Of a stretch of 5,581 nt of DNA, positions 1 to 5,581 are shown in pieces. The notes below the pieces were generated by a model. That model saw nothing but the letters and a program-made list of their open reading frames with translations. It was not told the origin of the DNA and did not search any database. Within the stretch, counting starts at the first letter, position 1. Each line of letters opens with the position of its first letter. The translations under genes and the position numbers were made by a program. This DNA comes from an uncultured Rhodospirillales bacterium (lineage in GTDB: Bacteria > Pseudomonadota > Alphaproteobacteria > Acetobacterales > Acetobacteraceae): the NCBI GenBank assembly GCA_903844785.1, contig CAIMVB010000323.1, forward strand, positions 1 through 5,581. The letters are read 5' to 3'.

Positions 1-1056
1 AATGGTGCCAAACACCAGCGCGCCGATGCTCTGGCCGAAAAATAGCGCCATGGCGAAGGCCGCCACCGCCGTACCGCGCGCTTCGGGCAGCGCCTCGGTC
101 GCGCGCGCCTGCAAGACGCCATGCAGCATGTAGAATGCAAGCCCCAGGCCGAATTGCATGGCCGCCACGGCAACGCCATTCGGCGCCAGGGCCGTGCCGA
201 CCAAGCCCGCCGCCAGCAGCACGCCGCCCAGGGTGAGCAAGCGCTTTTCGCCAAATCGCGCCACCAGGGTTTTCGCCAGCCGCGTGTAGGTAAAGGCGCC
301 AAGCCCGAACCCCGCCACCACCAGCCCCGCCAGGGCCGGCGAATAGCCGAAGCGTTCAATCAGCAATGAACCCGTCAGCGGAAAGGCGCCGCCAAACAGC
401 ACCGCGCCATCAATAAAGGCCGCCACCATCAGGCGCCGCCCGGCAGGGCGCGACAATAGGGTCAAATACGGCCGAAAGCTCGCGCGGAAGCTAAGCCCGG
501 TCTCGGATGATTCCAGCCGAAACAAGTCTGGCCCCAGCCGCCGCCCGAGCAGTACCGAGACCACCAGCGCCAGCAAAGCCAGCACCAGGAAGGAAGCGCG
601 CCAGCCGGCCAATTCCGCCAGCACCCCGGAAAGCGGCCCCACCAAAAGCTGCGCCATCACCATGCCGGTCAAAAACCGCCCAATGGTCGCCTGCCTCTCG
701 GCATAGGGCACCGCATCGCCAATCCAGGCCAGCGCCAAGGGAATAACCGCGCCCGCCAGCAGCCCCGTCAGCGTGCGGAACGCCACCATGGCCGAGAGAT
801 CCCAAGCGAGGGTACAGGCCGCAAGGCCAAAGCCGTAAAGCAGCAGCGCAAACCAAGCGACGCGGAGCTTGCCATAGCGATCACCCAGCGGCCCGATGAC
901 CAATTGCCCGGCACCATAGGCGATGGAAAACCCCGCCAGCACTGGCGCCGCACCCGCCACCGTCACGCCGAAATCGGAAGCGAGCATTGGCAGCAACGGA
1001 TCGAGCATGCGAATCCCACCCCCGGTCGCGAAAGCGGCCAGGGCCAGCAGCGGCAT
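1..1056 (-). CDS. MFS transporter, C-terminal end off the window
   Basis: Inner-membrane major facilitator superfamily carrier. The frame is open for 352 codons from the ATG at 1056 to base 1 without a stop, so the last part of the usual roughly 390-400 residues lies outside the window. Hydrophobic helices alternate with short loops. The loop between helices 2 and 3 carries motif A (GPLGDRYGK, residues 55-63, with D59 and R60). Helix 4 has the R94-x3-G98 motif B pattern. Helix 5 has GPLSG at 140-144, like the antiporter motif C. A longer central loop spans about 173-204, and a second motif A-like stretch (ARFGEKR) lies at 266-272. Motif C suggests a DHA1-like proton-coupled exporter, but the substrate is unknown. 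The start is uncertain: the in-frame TTG at 1077 adds seven residues, and neither start has a clear Shine-Dalgarno. It lies 71 bases downstream of the CoA-transferase on the same strand, so co-transcription is likely. Confidence 0.9.
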   Translation of the reverse strand, partial: MPLLALAAFATGGGIRMLDPLLPMLASDFGVTVAGAAPVLAGFSIAYGAGQLVIGPLGDRYGKLRVAWFALLLYGFGLAACTLAWDLSAMVAFRTLTGLLAGAVIPLALAWIGDAVPYAERQATIGRFLTGMVMAQLLVGPLSGVLAELAGWRASFLVLALLALVVSVLLGRRLGPDLFRLESSETGLSFRASFRPYLTLLSRPAGRRLMVAAFIDGAVLFGGAFPLTGSLLIERFGYSPALAGLVVAGFGLGAFTYTRLAKTLVARFGEKRLLTLGGVLLAAGLVGTALAPNGVAVAAMQFGLGLAFYMLHGVLQARATEALPEARGTAVAAFAMALFFGQSIGALVFGTI

Positions 1057-1077
1057 AATGGAAAGATCGGTCTTCAA

Positions 1078-1101
1078 GCCCCCGGAATGGGCGCCGGGGG
1101 C
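1078..1101 (-). other. Perfect GC-only stem-loop between the CoA-transferase and MFS genes
   Basis: GCCCCCGG at 1078-1085 pairs exactly with CCGGGGGC at 1094-1101, giving an 8-bp all-G/C stem with an 8-base loop. It starts 27 bases past the CoA-transferase stop and ends directly next to the possible TTG start (1077) of the MFS gene. On the minus strand no T-run follows, so it does not look like a standard intrinsic terminator. It could weaken read-through, protect the upstream mRNA end, or limit ribosome access to the MFS gene. Those roles are inference; the stem itself is seen in the sequence. Confidence 0.5.
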
Positions 1102-1127
1102 TTGGCGGTCAAGTCAGCAGCGCCGCG

Positions 1128-2300
1128 TCAAACCGCGCGCGCGGCGCGGAGTGCGGCGATTTCCGCGGCAGAAAAGCCAAATTCGCTTAAGACTTGGTCA
1201 GTATGCTCACCGCGTTCCGGGGTTGGGGTGCGCGCGCAAGCAACGCCTGCAATCTGCATGGGCGCCCGCACCAGGGCGATTTCGCCAAGGGCAGGATGGG
1301 CCACCGGCATCGCCATGCCCAGATGCTTCACCTGCGTATCGGCGAAAACCTGATCCATGGAATAGACCGGGCCGCTCGGCACGCCGGCCTTGTTCAAGCC
1401 TTCCACCCATTCGGCGGTGGTTTTTTCGATCAGGCGCGATTGCAGCAGCGCATTGGTCTTGTCGCGATTGGCATGGCGAGACTTATCGGTGGCGAAGGCG
1501 GGGTCCTTGGCTTCTTCTTCGATGCCAAGGGTCGCCACAATGCGATCCCACATTTGCTGCCCGCCGCCGGCCAGATTCATCAACCCATCCTTGGTGCGGA
1601 ACAGGCCGGTGGGGGTCGTGGTCGGGTGGTCATTGCCGGCCTGGCCGGGGATATCACCCTTCATGGTCCAGCGCGTCGCCTGGAAATCCATCATGGCAAT
1701 CATGGCTTCCAGCAGGCTGGTATGCACCCAGCGCCCCTTGCCGGTGACTTCCCGTTCCAGCAACGCCACCAGAATGCCGATCGCGGTGTAAAGCCCAGCC
1801 GTCAAATCCGCGACAGGAATACCCGCCCGCACTGGTCCCTGGCCGGGCAGGCCGGTCACGCTCATGATACCACCCATGCCTTGCGCGATCTGGTCAAAGC
1901 CCGGGCGCTTGGCATAGGGACCATCCTGACCAAAGCCAGAAATCGAGCCCAGCACAATGCGCGGGTTCACCGCCGATAGCGCGGCGAAATCAATGCCGAG
2001 CCGTTCCTTCACATCCGGGCGGTAATTTTCAACCACGACATCGGCTTTTTCGACCATTCGGCGAAACGCGGCCAGGCCTTCGGGCGCCTTCAAATTCAGC
2101 GTCATGCCGCGCTTATTGCGGTGCGTATTCTGGAAATCCGGGCCATGGCGTTCCCCGCCCATGCCTTTGCCGGTATCTACTTCATCGGTGGCTTCCACCT
2201 TGATCACATTCGCCCCCCAATCCGCGAGTTGGCGCACGCAGGTGGGGCCGGAACGCACGCGGGTCAGGTCAAGCACGGTGAAGCGGGAAAGCGGCATCAT
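1128..2300 (-). CDS. CaiB/BaiF family (family III) CoA-transferase
   Basis: A 390-residue cytoplasmic enzyme, close to the usual 380-420 of family III CoA-transferases, which move CoA between acyl-CoA and a free carboxylate through an aspartyl-CoA thioester. The N-terminus has the family nucleotide-fold pattern LADWGANVIKVE (25-36). The conserved HRNKRG (60-65) and the VVENYRPDV stretch (89-97) follow. The GFGQDGPYAKRPGFDQIAQ region (122-140) contains the probable catalytic Asp136 in GFD, and MGGIMSVTG follows. The ATG at 2300 is preferred because GGAG lies 8 bases before it and the family N-terminus begins there. An earlier in-frame ATG at 2357 adds a Gly/Asn/Pro-rich stretch unlike the family; a second ATG at 2297 is also possible. 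It is divergent from the hydratase-fold gene and upstream of the MFS gene. The acyl substrate cannot be assigned: the family includes formyl-CoA, carnitine, benzylsuccinate and itaconate/mesaconate-type enzymes. Confidence 0.93.
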   Translation of the reverse strand: MMPLSRFTVLDLTRVRSGPTCVRQLADWGANVIKVEATDEVDTGKGMGGERHGPDFQNTHRNKRGMTLNLKAPEGLAAFRRMVEKADVVVENYRPDVKERLGIDFAALSAVNPRIVLGSISGFGQDGPYAKRPGFDQIAQGMGGIMSVTGLPGQGPVRAGIPVADLTAGLYTAIGILVALLEREVTGKGRWVHTSLLEAMIAMMDFQATRWTMKGDIPGQAGNDHPTTTPTGLFRTKDGLMNLAGGGQQMWDRIVATLGIEEEAKDPAFATDKSRHANRDKTNALLQSRLIEKTTAEWVEGLNKAGVPSGPVYSMDQVFADTQVKHLGMAMPVAHPALGEIALVRAPMQIAGVACARTPTPERGEHTDQVLSEFGFSAAEIAALRAARAV

Positions 2301-2308
2301 GGCGGTGT

Positions 2309-2312
2309 CTCC
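2309..2312 (-). promoter_or_regulatory. Shine-Dalgarno deciding the CoA-transferase start
   Basis: GGAG on the minus strand lies 8 bases before the ATG at 2300. This supports the shorter start over the in-frame ATG at 2357, which has no comparable site at a suitable distance. Confidence 0.6.
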
Positions 2313-2366
2313 AGGAAAATTCGGTGCCTTGTTGGCATTGCCGCCGCCCCCGGGCAAGAGACCGGG

Positions 2367-2394
2367 TTGACGCGCCCGCGCCGCGCGCTACCCA
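2367..2394 (+). promoter_or_regulatory. Candidate promoter for the hydratase-Bug operon
   Basis: TTGACG at 2367-2372 is a good -35 element. TACCCA at 2389-2394, after a 16-base spacer, is a weak -10. Transcription would start near 2400, leaving a leader of about 20-25 bases before the ATG at 2424. It sits in the 123-base divergent spacer (2301-2423), which must also hold the promoter of the CoA-transferase. No convincing minus-strand promoter or operator repeat could be picked out there. The call rests on pattern only. Confidence 0.3.
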
Positions 2395-2411
2395 TGCGCC
2401 CACCAAACCCT

Positions 2412-2416
2412 GAGGA
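2412..2416 (+). promoter_or_regulatory. Shine-Dalgarno deciding the hydratase-fold start
   Basis: GAGGA lies 7 bases before the ATG at 2424. It favours that start over the in-frame ATG at 2418, which would be almost on top of the site, and over far-upstream starts that would read through the divergent CoA-transferase gene. Confidence 0.65.
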
Positions 2417-2423
2417 TATGACC

Positions 2424-3206
2424 ATGAGCGAAGATCTGCTGCACGAAATCCGCGAAGGCGGCATTGCCTGGACCACCTTCAACCGCCCGCAGGCGCGCAA
2501 TGCCATGACCTTCGCCATGTATGCGCGCTTGGCTGAACTGGCCGATGAAATCAGCGCTGATCCTGCGATTCGCGTATGGGTCATTATGGGCGCGGGCGGC
2601 AAGGCTTTCGCGTCCGGCACCGATATCTCCCAATTCCGCGAATTCCGCACCGCCGAAGACGCGCTGAATTACGAAGCCCGCATTGATAAGGTGCTGGGCG
2701 CGCTGGAGAGCTGCACCAAGCCCGTGATCGCGGCCATCACCGGCGCCTGCACGGGCGGTGGGCTTGGCATTGCTGGCTGCTGCGATATCCGCATTGCCGA
2801 TAAGGGTGCCCGCTTCGGCCTGCCGATTGCGAAGACGCTTGGCAATATCCTCAACATGCATAATTTCGCGCGCTTCTATGCGCTGGTTGGCCCCGCCGCG
2901 GTGACGGAAATGATCATGACCGCGCGCTTGTTCAGCGCGGATGAGGCGAAGCATATCGGCCTGATTTCCGAAATGCTGGAAACACCCGATGATGTGGCGG
3001 CGCGTGCCATGGAATTGGCGACCAATATCTCGGGCCTTGCGCCGCTCACGCTGCGCGCCACCAAGGAAGCGATCCGCCGTTTGCGCAAGGCAACCAGCGA
3101 GGTTGAAGGCGATGATCTGGTGACCATGTGCTTCACCAGCGCCGATTTCCAGGAAGGCGTCAGCGCCTTCCTCAATAAGCGCGCGCCGCAATTTACGGGA
3201 CGCTGA
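2424..3206 (+). CDS. Enoyl-CoA hydratase/isomerase (crotonase) family protein lacking both classical Glu residues
   Basis: A 260-residue cytoplasmic crotonase-fold protein of normal family length, expected to act on an acyl-CoA thioester. The CoA-binding start TFNRPQARNAM (18-28) is typical. The first oxyanion-hole region is KAFASGTDISQF (60-71) and the second is GACTGGGLGIAGCCDIRIA (107-125). Aligned by eye to rat mitochondrial enoyl-CoA hydratase, Glu144 corresponds to Gly115 and Glu164 to Ile135 (RFGLPIAKTLGN, 130-141). Both acid/base residues of the hydratase are therefore absent while the oxyanion hole remains. Ordinary hydration is unlikely to be the reaction, or it uses other residues; the superfamily also includes isomerases, hydrolases, decarboxylases and dehalogenases. 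From memory, related proteins with a similar AGTDISQF and FGVPIARTLGN pattern are common in proteobacteria beside CaiB-type genes, so this is probably a real subfamily and not a decayed copy. The Bug gene follows after 37 bases, probably in one operon. Confidence 0.92.
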   Translation: MSEDLLHEIREGGIAWTTFNRPQARNAMTFAMYARLAELADEISADPAIRVWVIMGAGGKAFASGTDISQFREFRTAEDALNYEARIDKVLGALESCTKPVIAAITGACTGGGLGIAGCCDIRIADKGARFGLPIAKTLGNILNMHNFARFYALVGPAAVTEMIMTARLFSADEAKHIGLISEMLETPDDVAARAMELATNISGLAPLTLRATKEAIRRLRKATSEVEGDDLVTMCFTSADFQEGVSAFLNKRAPQFTGR

Positions 3207-3220
3207 ATTCAAAAAAAGCC

Positions 3221-3235
3221 GGGAGGAAACAAGGA
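3221..3235 (+). promoter_or_regulatory. Shine-Dalgarno region of the Bug gene
   Basis: GGGAGG (3221-3226) and AAGGA (3231-3235) lie in an unusually A-rich stretch just after the hydratase-fold stop at 3206. AAGGA is 8 bases before the ATC at 3244 and GGGAGG is 11 bases before the ACA at 3238. No ATG, GTG or in-frame TTG follows at a normal distance, so these sites locate where translation ought to begin. Confidence 0.55.
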
Positions 3236-3243
3236 AAACAAAA

Positions 3244-4212
3244 ATCGCGCGCCGGAGTTTCGGCGCGCTTGGCCTTGCGGGCTTGTTGCCCGCAACGGCC
3301 GGGGCGCAGCAGGATTATCCCTCACGCGCCATCACAATGCTGGTGGGTTTCGCACCAGGGGGCGGGACGGATATCATTTCGCGCTTCCTGCAGCCATTTT
3401 TGCAGGATGAGTTTCGCCAGACCATTGCGGTGGAAAACCGCCCAGGCGCTTCCGGGACACTTGCCGTCACGGCGCTGTCTCGTGCGCGGCCCGATGGCTA
3501 TACCATGTTGATGACGACCATCAGCGCATCCGCCGTGGTGCCGCCGCTGATGAACCCGCCGCCCTTCGACATTTACCGCGATCAAGTAGCGGTGGTGCAT
3601 GCCGCAACTGTGCCGCTGGTGGCCGTGGTGCCGCCCAATGCGCCATCGGCGACTATGCGGGATTTGATTGAACGCGCGCGGCGCGAACCTGGGGTGCTGA
3701 ATTACTCATCATCTGGTGTTGCGACACAGCAGCATTTGGCGGCGGAATTGCTTTCCTCTGCCGCCGGTGTGCGGATGACGCATGTGCCCTTCCGTGGCAC
3801 GGGCCAGGCAGTGAATGAAATCCTGGCCGGGCGCATAGACCTCGCCATTGATACGCTGCCCACTTACCTGCCGCATATCCGCGCGGGGCGTGTGCGTGCG
3901 CTGGCGGTGACGCTACCGCAGCGCGTGGAATGGCTGCCTGATGTGCCAACGGTGGCAGAGCTTGGCTTTCCAGGTTTTGACGCCAATGTTTGGTATATGC
4001 TGATGGGCCCGCCCGGCCTGCCAACGCCGATTGCGGAACGCTGGGTGGCGGCGGTGAACAAGGCCTTTGCTGATCCCACCATCCGCCAGCGCGTGCGCGA
4101 CGCCGGCTTTCTGATCGGCGGCGGCAGCCAGGCCGATGCGGCGGCGATGCTGAAAAACGATGCTGAACGCTACGCTGCCTTGGTGCGCGGCGCGAATATC
4201 AAGCTCGATTGA
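3244..4212 (+). CDS. Bug/TctC-family periplasmic substrate-binding protein, start codon not canonical
   Basis: Extracytoplasmic binding protein of the tripartite tricarboxylate transporter type; family members bind carboxylates, and many genomes carry them without TctA/TctB partners. Counted from 3244 it has 322 residues. A short signal peptide ARRSFGALGLAGLLPATAGA has twin arginines at 3-4, a hydrophobic core and an AGA|QQ cleavage site near 21. Family motifs follow in order: FAPGGGTD (36-43), VENRPGASG (63-71), PDGYT (83-87), YSSSG (154-158), THVPFRG (179-185), AGRIDLAIDTLP (195-206) and LPDVPTVAE from 231. The C-terminal ANIKLD is also typical. The frame has no ATG, GTG or TTG between the stop at 3121 and the TTG at 3283, and that TTG would remove most of the signal peptide. 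I place the start at ATC 3244 from the Shine-Dalgarno; a start at 3238 (ACA, perhaps once ATG) would give a Met-Lys-Ile-Ala N-terminus. The family call is firm; the start is not. Confidence 0.92.
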   Translation: MARRSFGALGLAGLLPATAGAQQDYPSRAITMLVGFAPGGGTDIISRFLQPFLQDEFRQTIAVENRPGASGTLAVTALSRARPDGYTMLMTTISASAVVPPLMNPPPFDIYRDQVAVVHAATVPLVAVVPPNAPSATMRDLIERARREPGVLNYSSSGVATQQHLAAELLSSAAGVRMTHVPFRGTGQAVNEILAGRIDLAIDTLPTYLPHIRAGRVRALAVTLPQRVEWLPDVPTVAELGFPGFDANVWYMLMGPPGLPTPIAERWVAAVNKAFADPTIRQRVRDAGFLIGGGSQADAAAMLKNDAERYAALVRGANIKLD

Positions 4213-4216
4213 TCAA
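4209..4216. other. Palindrome TTGATCAA joining two convergent stop codons
   Basis: The plus-strand TGA of the Bug gene (4210-4212) and the minus-strand TGA of the next gene (4213-4215) touch with no base between them, forming the centre of an 8-bp palindrome. There is no room for a terminator between the genes. Nothing resembling a stem plus T-run was seen within about 60 bases on either side. Confidence 0.8.
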
Positions 4217-5400
4217 CTTGTCGAGGTAATGGCCGGCGCCAGCGCGCTGGATTTGGCAGCAGGGTGGGCTGGGTTGCGAAAGCGCAACTCCCCACCCGGT
4301 ACCGCATCAGGTGGCGCGAGGCCGAAAAGCTCCGCGCGGGAGGAACAGGCAGCGGCCACCACGCGCCGCGCGGCGTGGCCCGCCAGAAACCGCCGCACCG
4401 CGCCTTCCAGGGCCAATTCATCGCGAAGGCTGCGCCATTCGGCGCGGTCCATATCTTCGATGAAGATCGAAACAATGCCTGGTTTGCTGCCGGAAAGTCG
4501 CGTTGCTGCAGCGCTAGCAATGCGCGCGGCCACCGCATCCGAAATACTGTTTTCCTGACCTGCCCGCGCGGCCAGCACGAATACTGAACCGCCAGCAGGA
4601 TCACCTGTCACGGCCAAATGCGCCTCTGGCCCGAATTGCTGACGAAGCCGCCCCGGCAGCGGATCAGCCTGCGCGCCAGCCAGCACCAGGGGGTCCAACT
4701 TCAGCACGGCGTCAGCGCTGCTATCCTGGCGTTTCTCGGCGGCCAACATCGCCATGATGCGGCGCTGCAATTCAGCGGCCTTATCTGGCCCGGCGAGGCC
4801 TTCCGGCAGCGTCATGCGCAGCACATAGCGGCCGGGATGCGCGGCAAGCCAGGTTTGCAATTCAGGATTGACGCTATCCATCAGCGCATACCAATGGCCG
4901 CGTTGCACGGGCCGGCCTTCTTCGGCGGAGAGTGTTTCGCACACAACTTCCGCCACCGCGCCGCCGCGGCTGATGGTCAGATCATGTGCGCTATCTTCCG
5001 CAAGGCCAGAAAAGCGCACCTCAAACCCCTGCGCGCGATAAAGTGCCGCGCTGCGCAGCAAATGGAATAGCGGGATCAGCGTGGCTTCGCCGGAAAGCCC
5101 TTCAGTGATCAGGGTGCGCAGCTTGGCGCGTGGAGATTCGGGTAGGTTTTTGGCGAGTTGCACTGCCTCGGCCGCGAAGCGAAGCGCGCGGCGTTCCGCG
5201 CTGCCCTGGGCTGCGCCGCGCGCGGCGCGCGCCAAGGCAAATTCCAAAGCATGGCGATGTTGCGTGGCGCGGCCCAGAAAAGCGCTGGATTGCGCGCGCT
5301 GGCCCAAATCAGCGAGGCGTGAAGCCCAAAGCTTAGCCCCCACAAGCCGGAGGAAATCCGGCACGGCCTTTGGATTATGGGTGGCTTCGGCAAGCGGCAT
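4213..5400 (-). CDS. Hypothetical protein with a possible degenerate endonuclease-like core
   Basis: A 395-residue protein I do not recognise by name. No signal peptide or membrane helix is visible, so it is probably cytoplasmic. The N-terminal 100 residues are Ala/Arg-rich and helical-looking. The middle part (about 105-170) reads as helix, strand, strand, helix: GFEVRFSG (125-132), HDLTISRGG (139-147) and AEVVCETLSAEEGR (150-163). This resembles a PD-(D/E)xK nuclease core, with Asp140 as the first acidic residue. From memory, related hypothetical proteins read EVECKT where this one reads EVVCET, so the E-x-K pair would be Val-Cys-Glu (153-155) here. The C-terminal part (about 270-375) contains LSGSKPGIVSIFIED (302-316), probably a second alpha/beta domain. 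The ATG at 5400 has AGGG 8 bases upstream. It is convergent with the Bug gene and stands apart from the acyl-CoA genes. Gene reality is confident; function is not assigned. Confidence 0.85.
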   Translation of the reverse strand: MPLAEATHNPKAVPDFLRLVGAKLWASRLADLGQRAQSSAFLGRATQHRHALEFALARAARGAAQGSAERRALRFAAEAVQLAKNLPESPRAKLRTLITEGLSGEATLIPLFHLLRSAALYRAQGFEVRFSGLAEDSAHDLTISRGGAVAEVVCETLSAEEGRPVQRGHWYALMDSVNPELQTWLAAHPGRYVLRMTLPEGLAGPDKAAELQRRIMAMLAAEKRQDSSADAVLKLDPLVLAGAQADPLPGRLRQQFGPEAHLAVTGDPAGGSVFVLAARAGQENSISDAVAARIASAAATRLSGSKPGIVSIFIEDMDRAEWRSLRDELALEGAVRRFLAGHAARRVVAAACSSRAELFGLAPPDAVPGGELRFRNPAHPAAKSSALAPAITSTS

Positions 5401-5581
5401 GGCAGATACCCTGGGGTGCGCAGGACCAAAATGCCGGCCAAGCGCGGAAACGCGTTACAAAAGCCAAGCCAGCCTCATCTTGCGCCAGCGCATGCGCGCT
5501 GAACCCGGTCTTGATGCCGATATGCAGGAGATACCGCGCCGCCCCCGGGGGACGTCAAGCACTAAGCTTAGGGTGCGCCGA
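5401..5581 (-). other. Non-coding leader of the hypothetical gene
   Basis: No gene with a credible start was found in these 181 bases. A minus-strand frame without stops runs from about 5553 down to a TAA at 5377, but it has no ATG start and its tail overlaps the start of the hypothetical gene. The stretch contains a Shine-Dalgarno AGGG (5409-5412, minus strand) and two short perfect palindromes: GCGCATGCGC (5488-5497) and CCCCCGGGGG (5542-5551). Confidence 0.4.
5528..5558 (-). promoter_or_regulatory. Weak promoter candidate for the hypothetical gene
   Basis: On the minus strand TTGACG (5558-5553) could be a -35, and TATCTC (5533-5528) a -10 after a rather long 19-base spacer. The spacer begins with most of a CCCCCGGGGG palindrome. 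The implied leader is about 120 bases. The evidence is pattern only. Confidence 0.22.

Noticed and set aside
1133..1144. Palindrome CCGCGCGCGCGG at the end of the CoA-transferase gene
   Set aside because: It is explained by the coding of Arg/Ala residues and has no T-run or terminator context.
923..1979. Long plus-strand frames opposite the CoA-transferase and MFS genes (923-1747 and 1194-1979)
   Set aside because: These are low-complexity Arg/Pro/Ser/His-rich translations without family motifs, as expected for the antisense of GC-biased codons; the minus-strand genes carry clear domain motifs.
2121..2423. In-frame N-terminal extension of the hydratase-fold gene
   Set aside because: It would read antisense through the CoA-transferase N-terminus and has no crotonase-like sequence; the ATG at 2424 has a good Shine-Dalgarno and the family N-terminus.
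2388..3212. Minus-strand frame of 274 codons opposite the hydratase-fold gene
   Set aside because: It is fully antisense to a well-supported crotonase gene and shows no recognisable domain; it is a codon-bias shadow.
4239..4250. Palindrome CCAGCGCGCTGG near the convergent stops, considered as a terminator
   Set aside because: It lies within the hypothetical gene's coding sequence, its realistic stem is only about 4-5 bp, and there is no T-run.
4160..5070. Plus-strand frames opposite the hypothetical gene
   Set aside because: They are short or compositionally biased and have no motifs. The minus-strand frame is much longer, with a Shine-Dalgarno and a globular-looking sequence.
5213..5228. 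Perfect 16-bp palindrome GCGCCGCGCGCGGCGC
   Set aside because: It lies inside an Ala/Arg-rich coding stretch where GCG/CGC codons make such palindromes likely by chance; no second copy is seen.

Overview
The window is GC-rich (above 60% by eye) bacterial DNA, with strong G/C bias at third codon positions and long spurious reading frames on the opposite strand of each gene. A Bug/TctC-type binding protein next to a CaiB/BaiF CoA-transferase and an enoyl-CoA hydratase-fold protein suggests a proteobacterium. The short Ala/Leu-rich signal peptide, Shine-Dalgarno style and TTGAC-type promoter candidates fit an alphaproteobacterium, perhaps the Acetobacteraceae/Rhodospirillales. This is inference, because no rRNA or other marker gene is present.

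Layout. Minus strand, 1-1056: an MFS transporter whose C-terminal end lies off the left edge. Minus strand, 1128-2300: a family III (CaiB/BaiF) CoA-transferase, upstream of the MFS gene in the same direction, with a short gap holding a perfect stem-loop. 2301-2423: a divergent intergenic region. Plus strand, 2424-3206: an enoyl-CoA hydratase/isomerase-fold protein. It is followed after 37 bases by a periplasmic Bug/TctC-family substrate-binding protein ending at 4212. Minus strand, 4213-5400: a conserved-hypothetical-looking protein, convergent with the Bug gene and with no base between the two stop codons. 5401-5581: an apparently non-coding leader with one weak promoter candidate.

How the genes may work together (inference). 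The Bug protein would capture an organic acid in the periplasm. The CoA-transferase would activate it to a CoA thioester, the hydratase-fold protein would act on that thioester, and the MFS protein would move a substrate or product across the inner membrane. No TctA/TctB membrane subunits are visible, and the substrate cannot be read from the sequence. The gene at 4213-5400 looks unrelated to this set.

The points most worth a second look are these. The Bug gene has a good signal peptide and Shine-Dalgarno but no ATG/GTG/TTG in front of the signal peptide. The hydratase-fold protein lacks both classical catalytic glutamates. The hypothetical protein has an endonuclease-like core whose expected active-site residues appear changed. 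I found no CRISPR array, tRNA, rRNA, insertion sequence or prophage signal.
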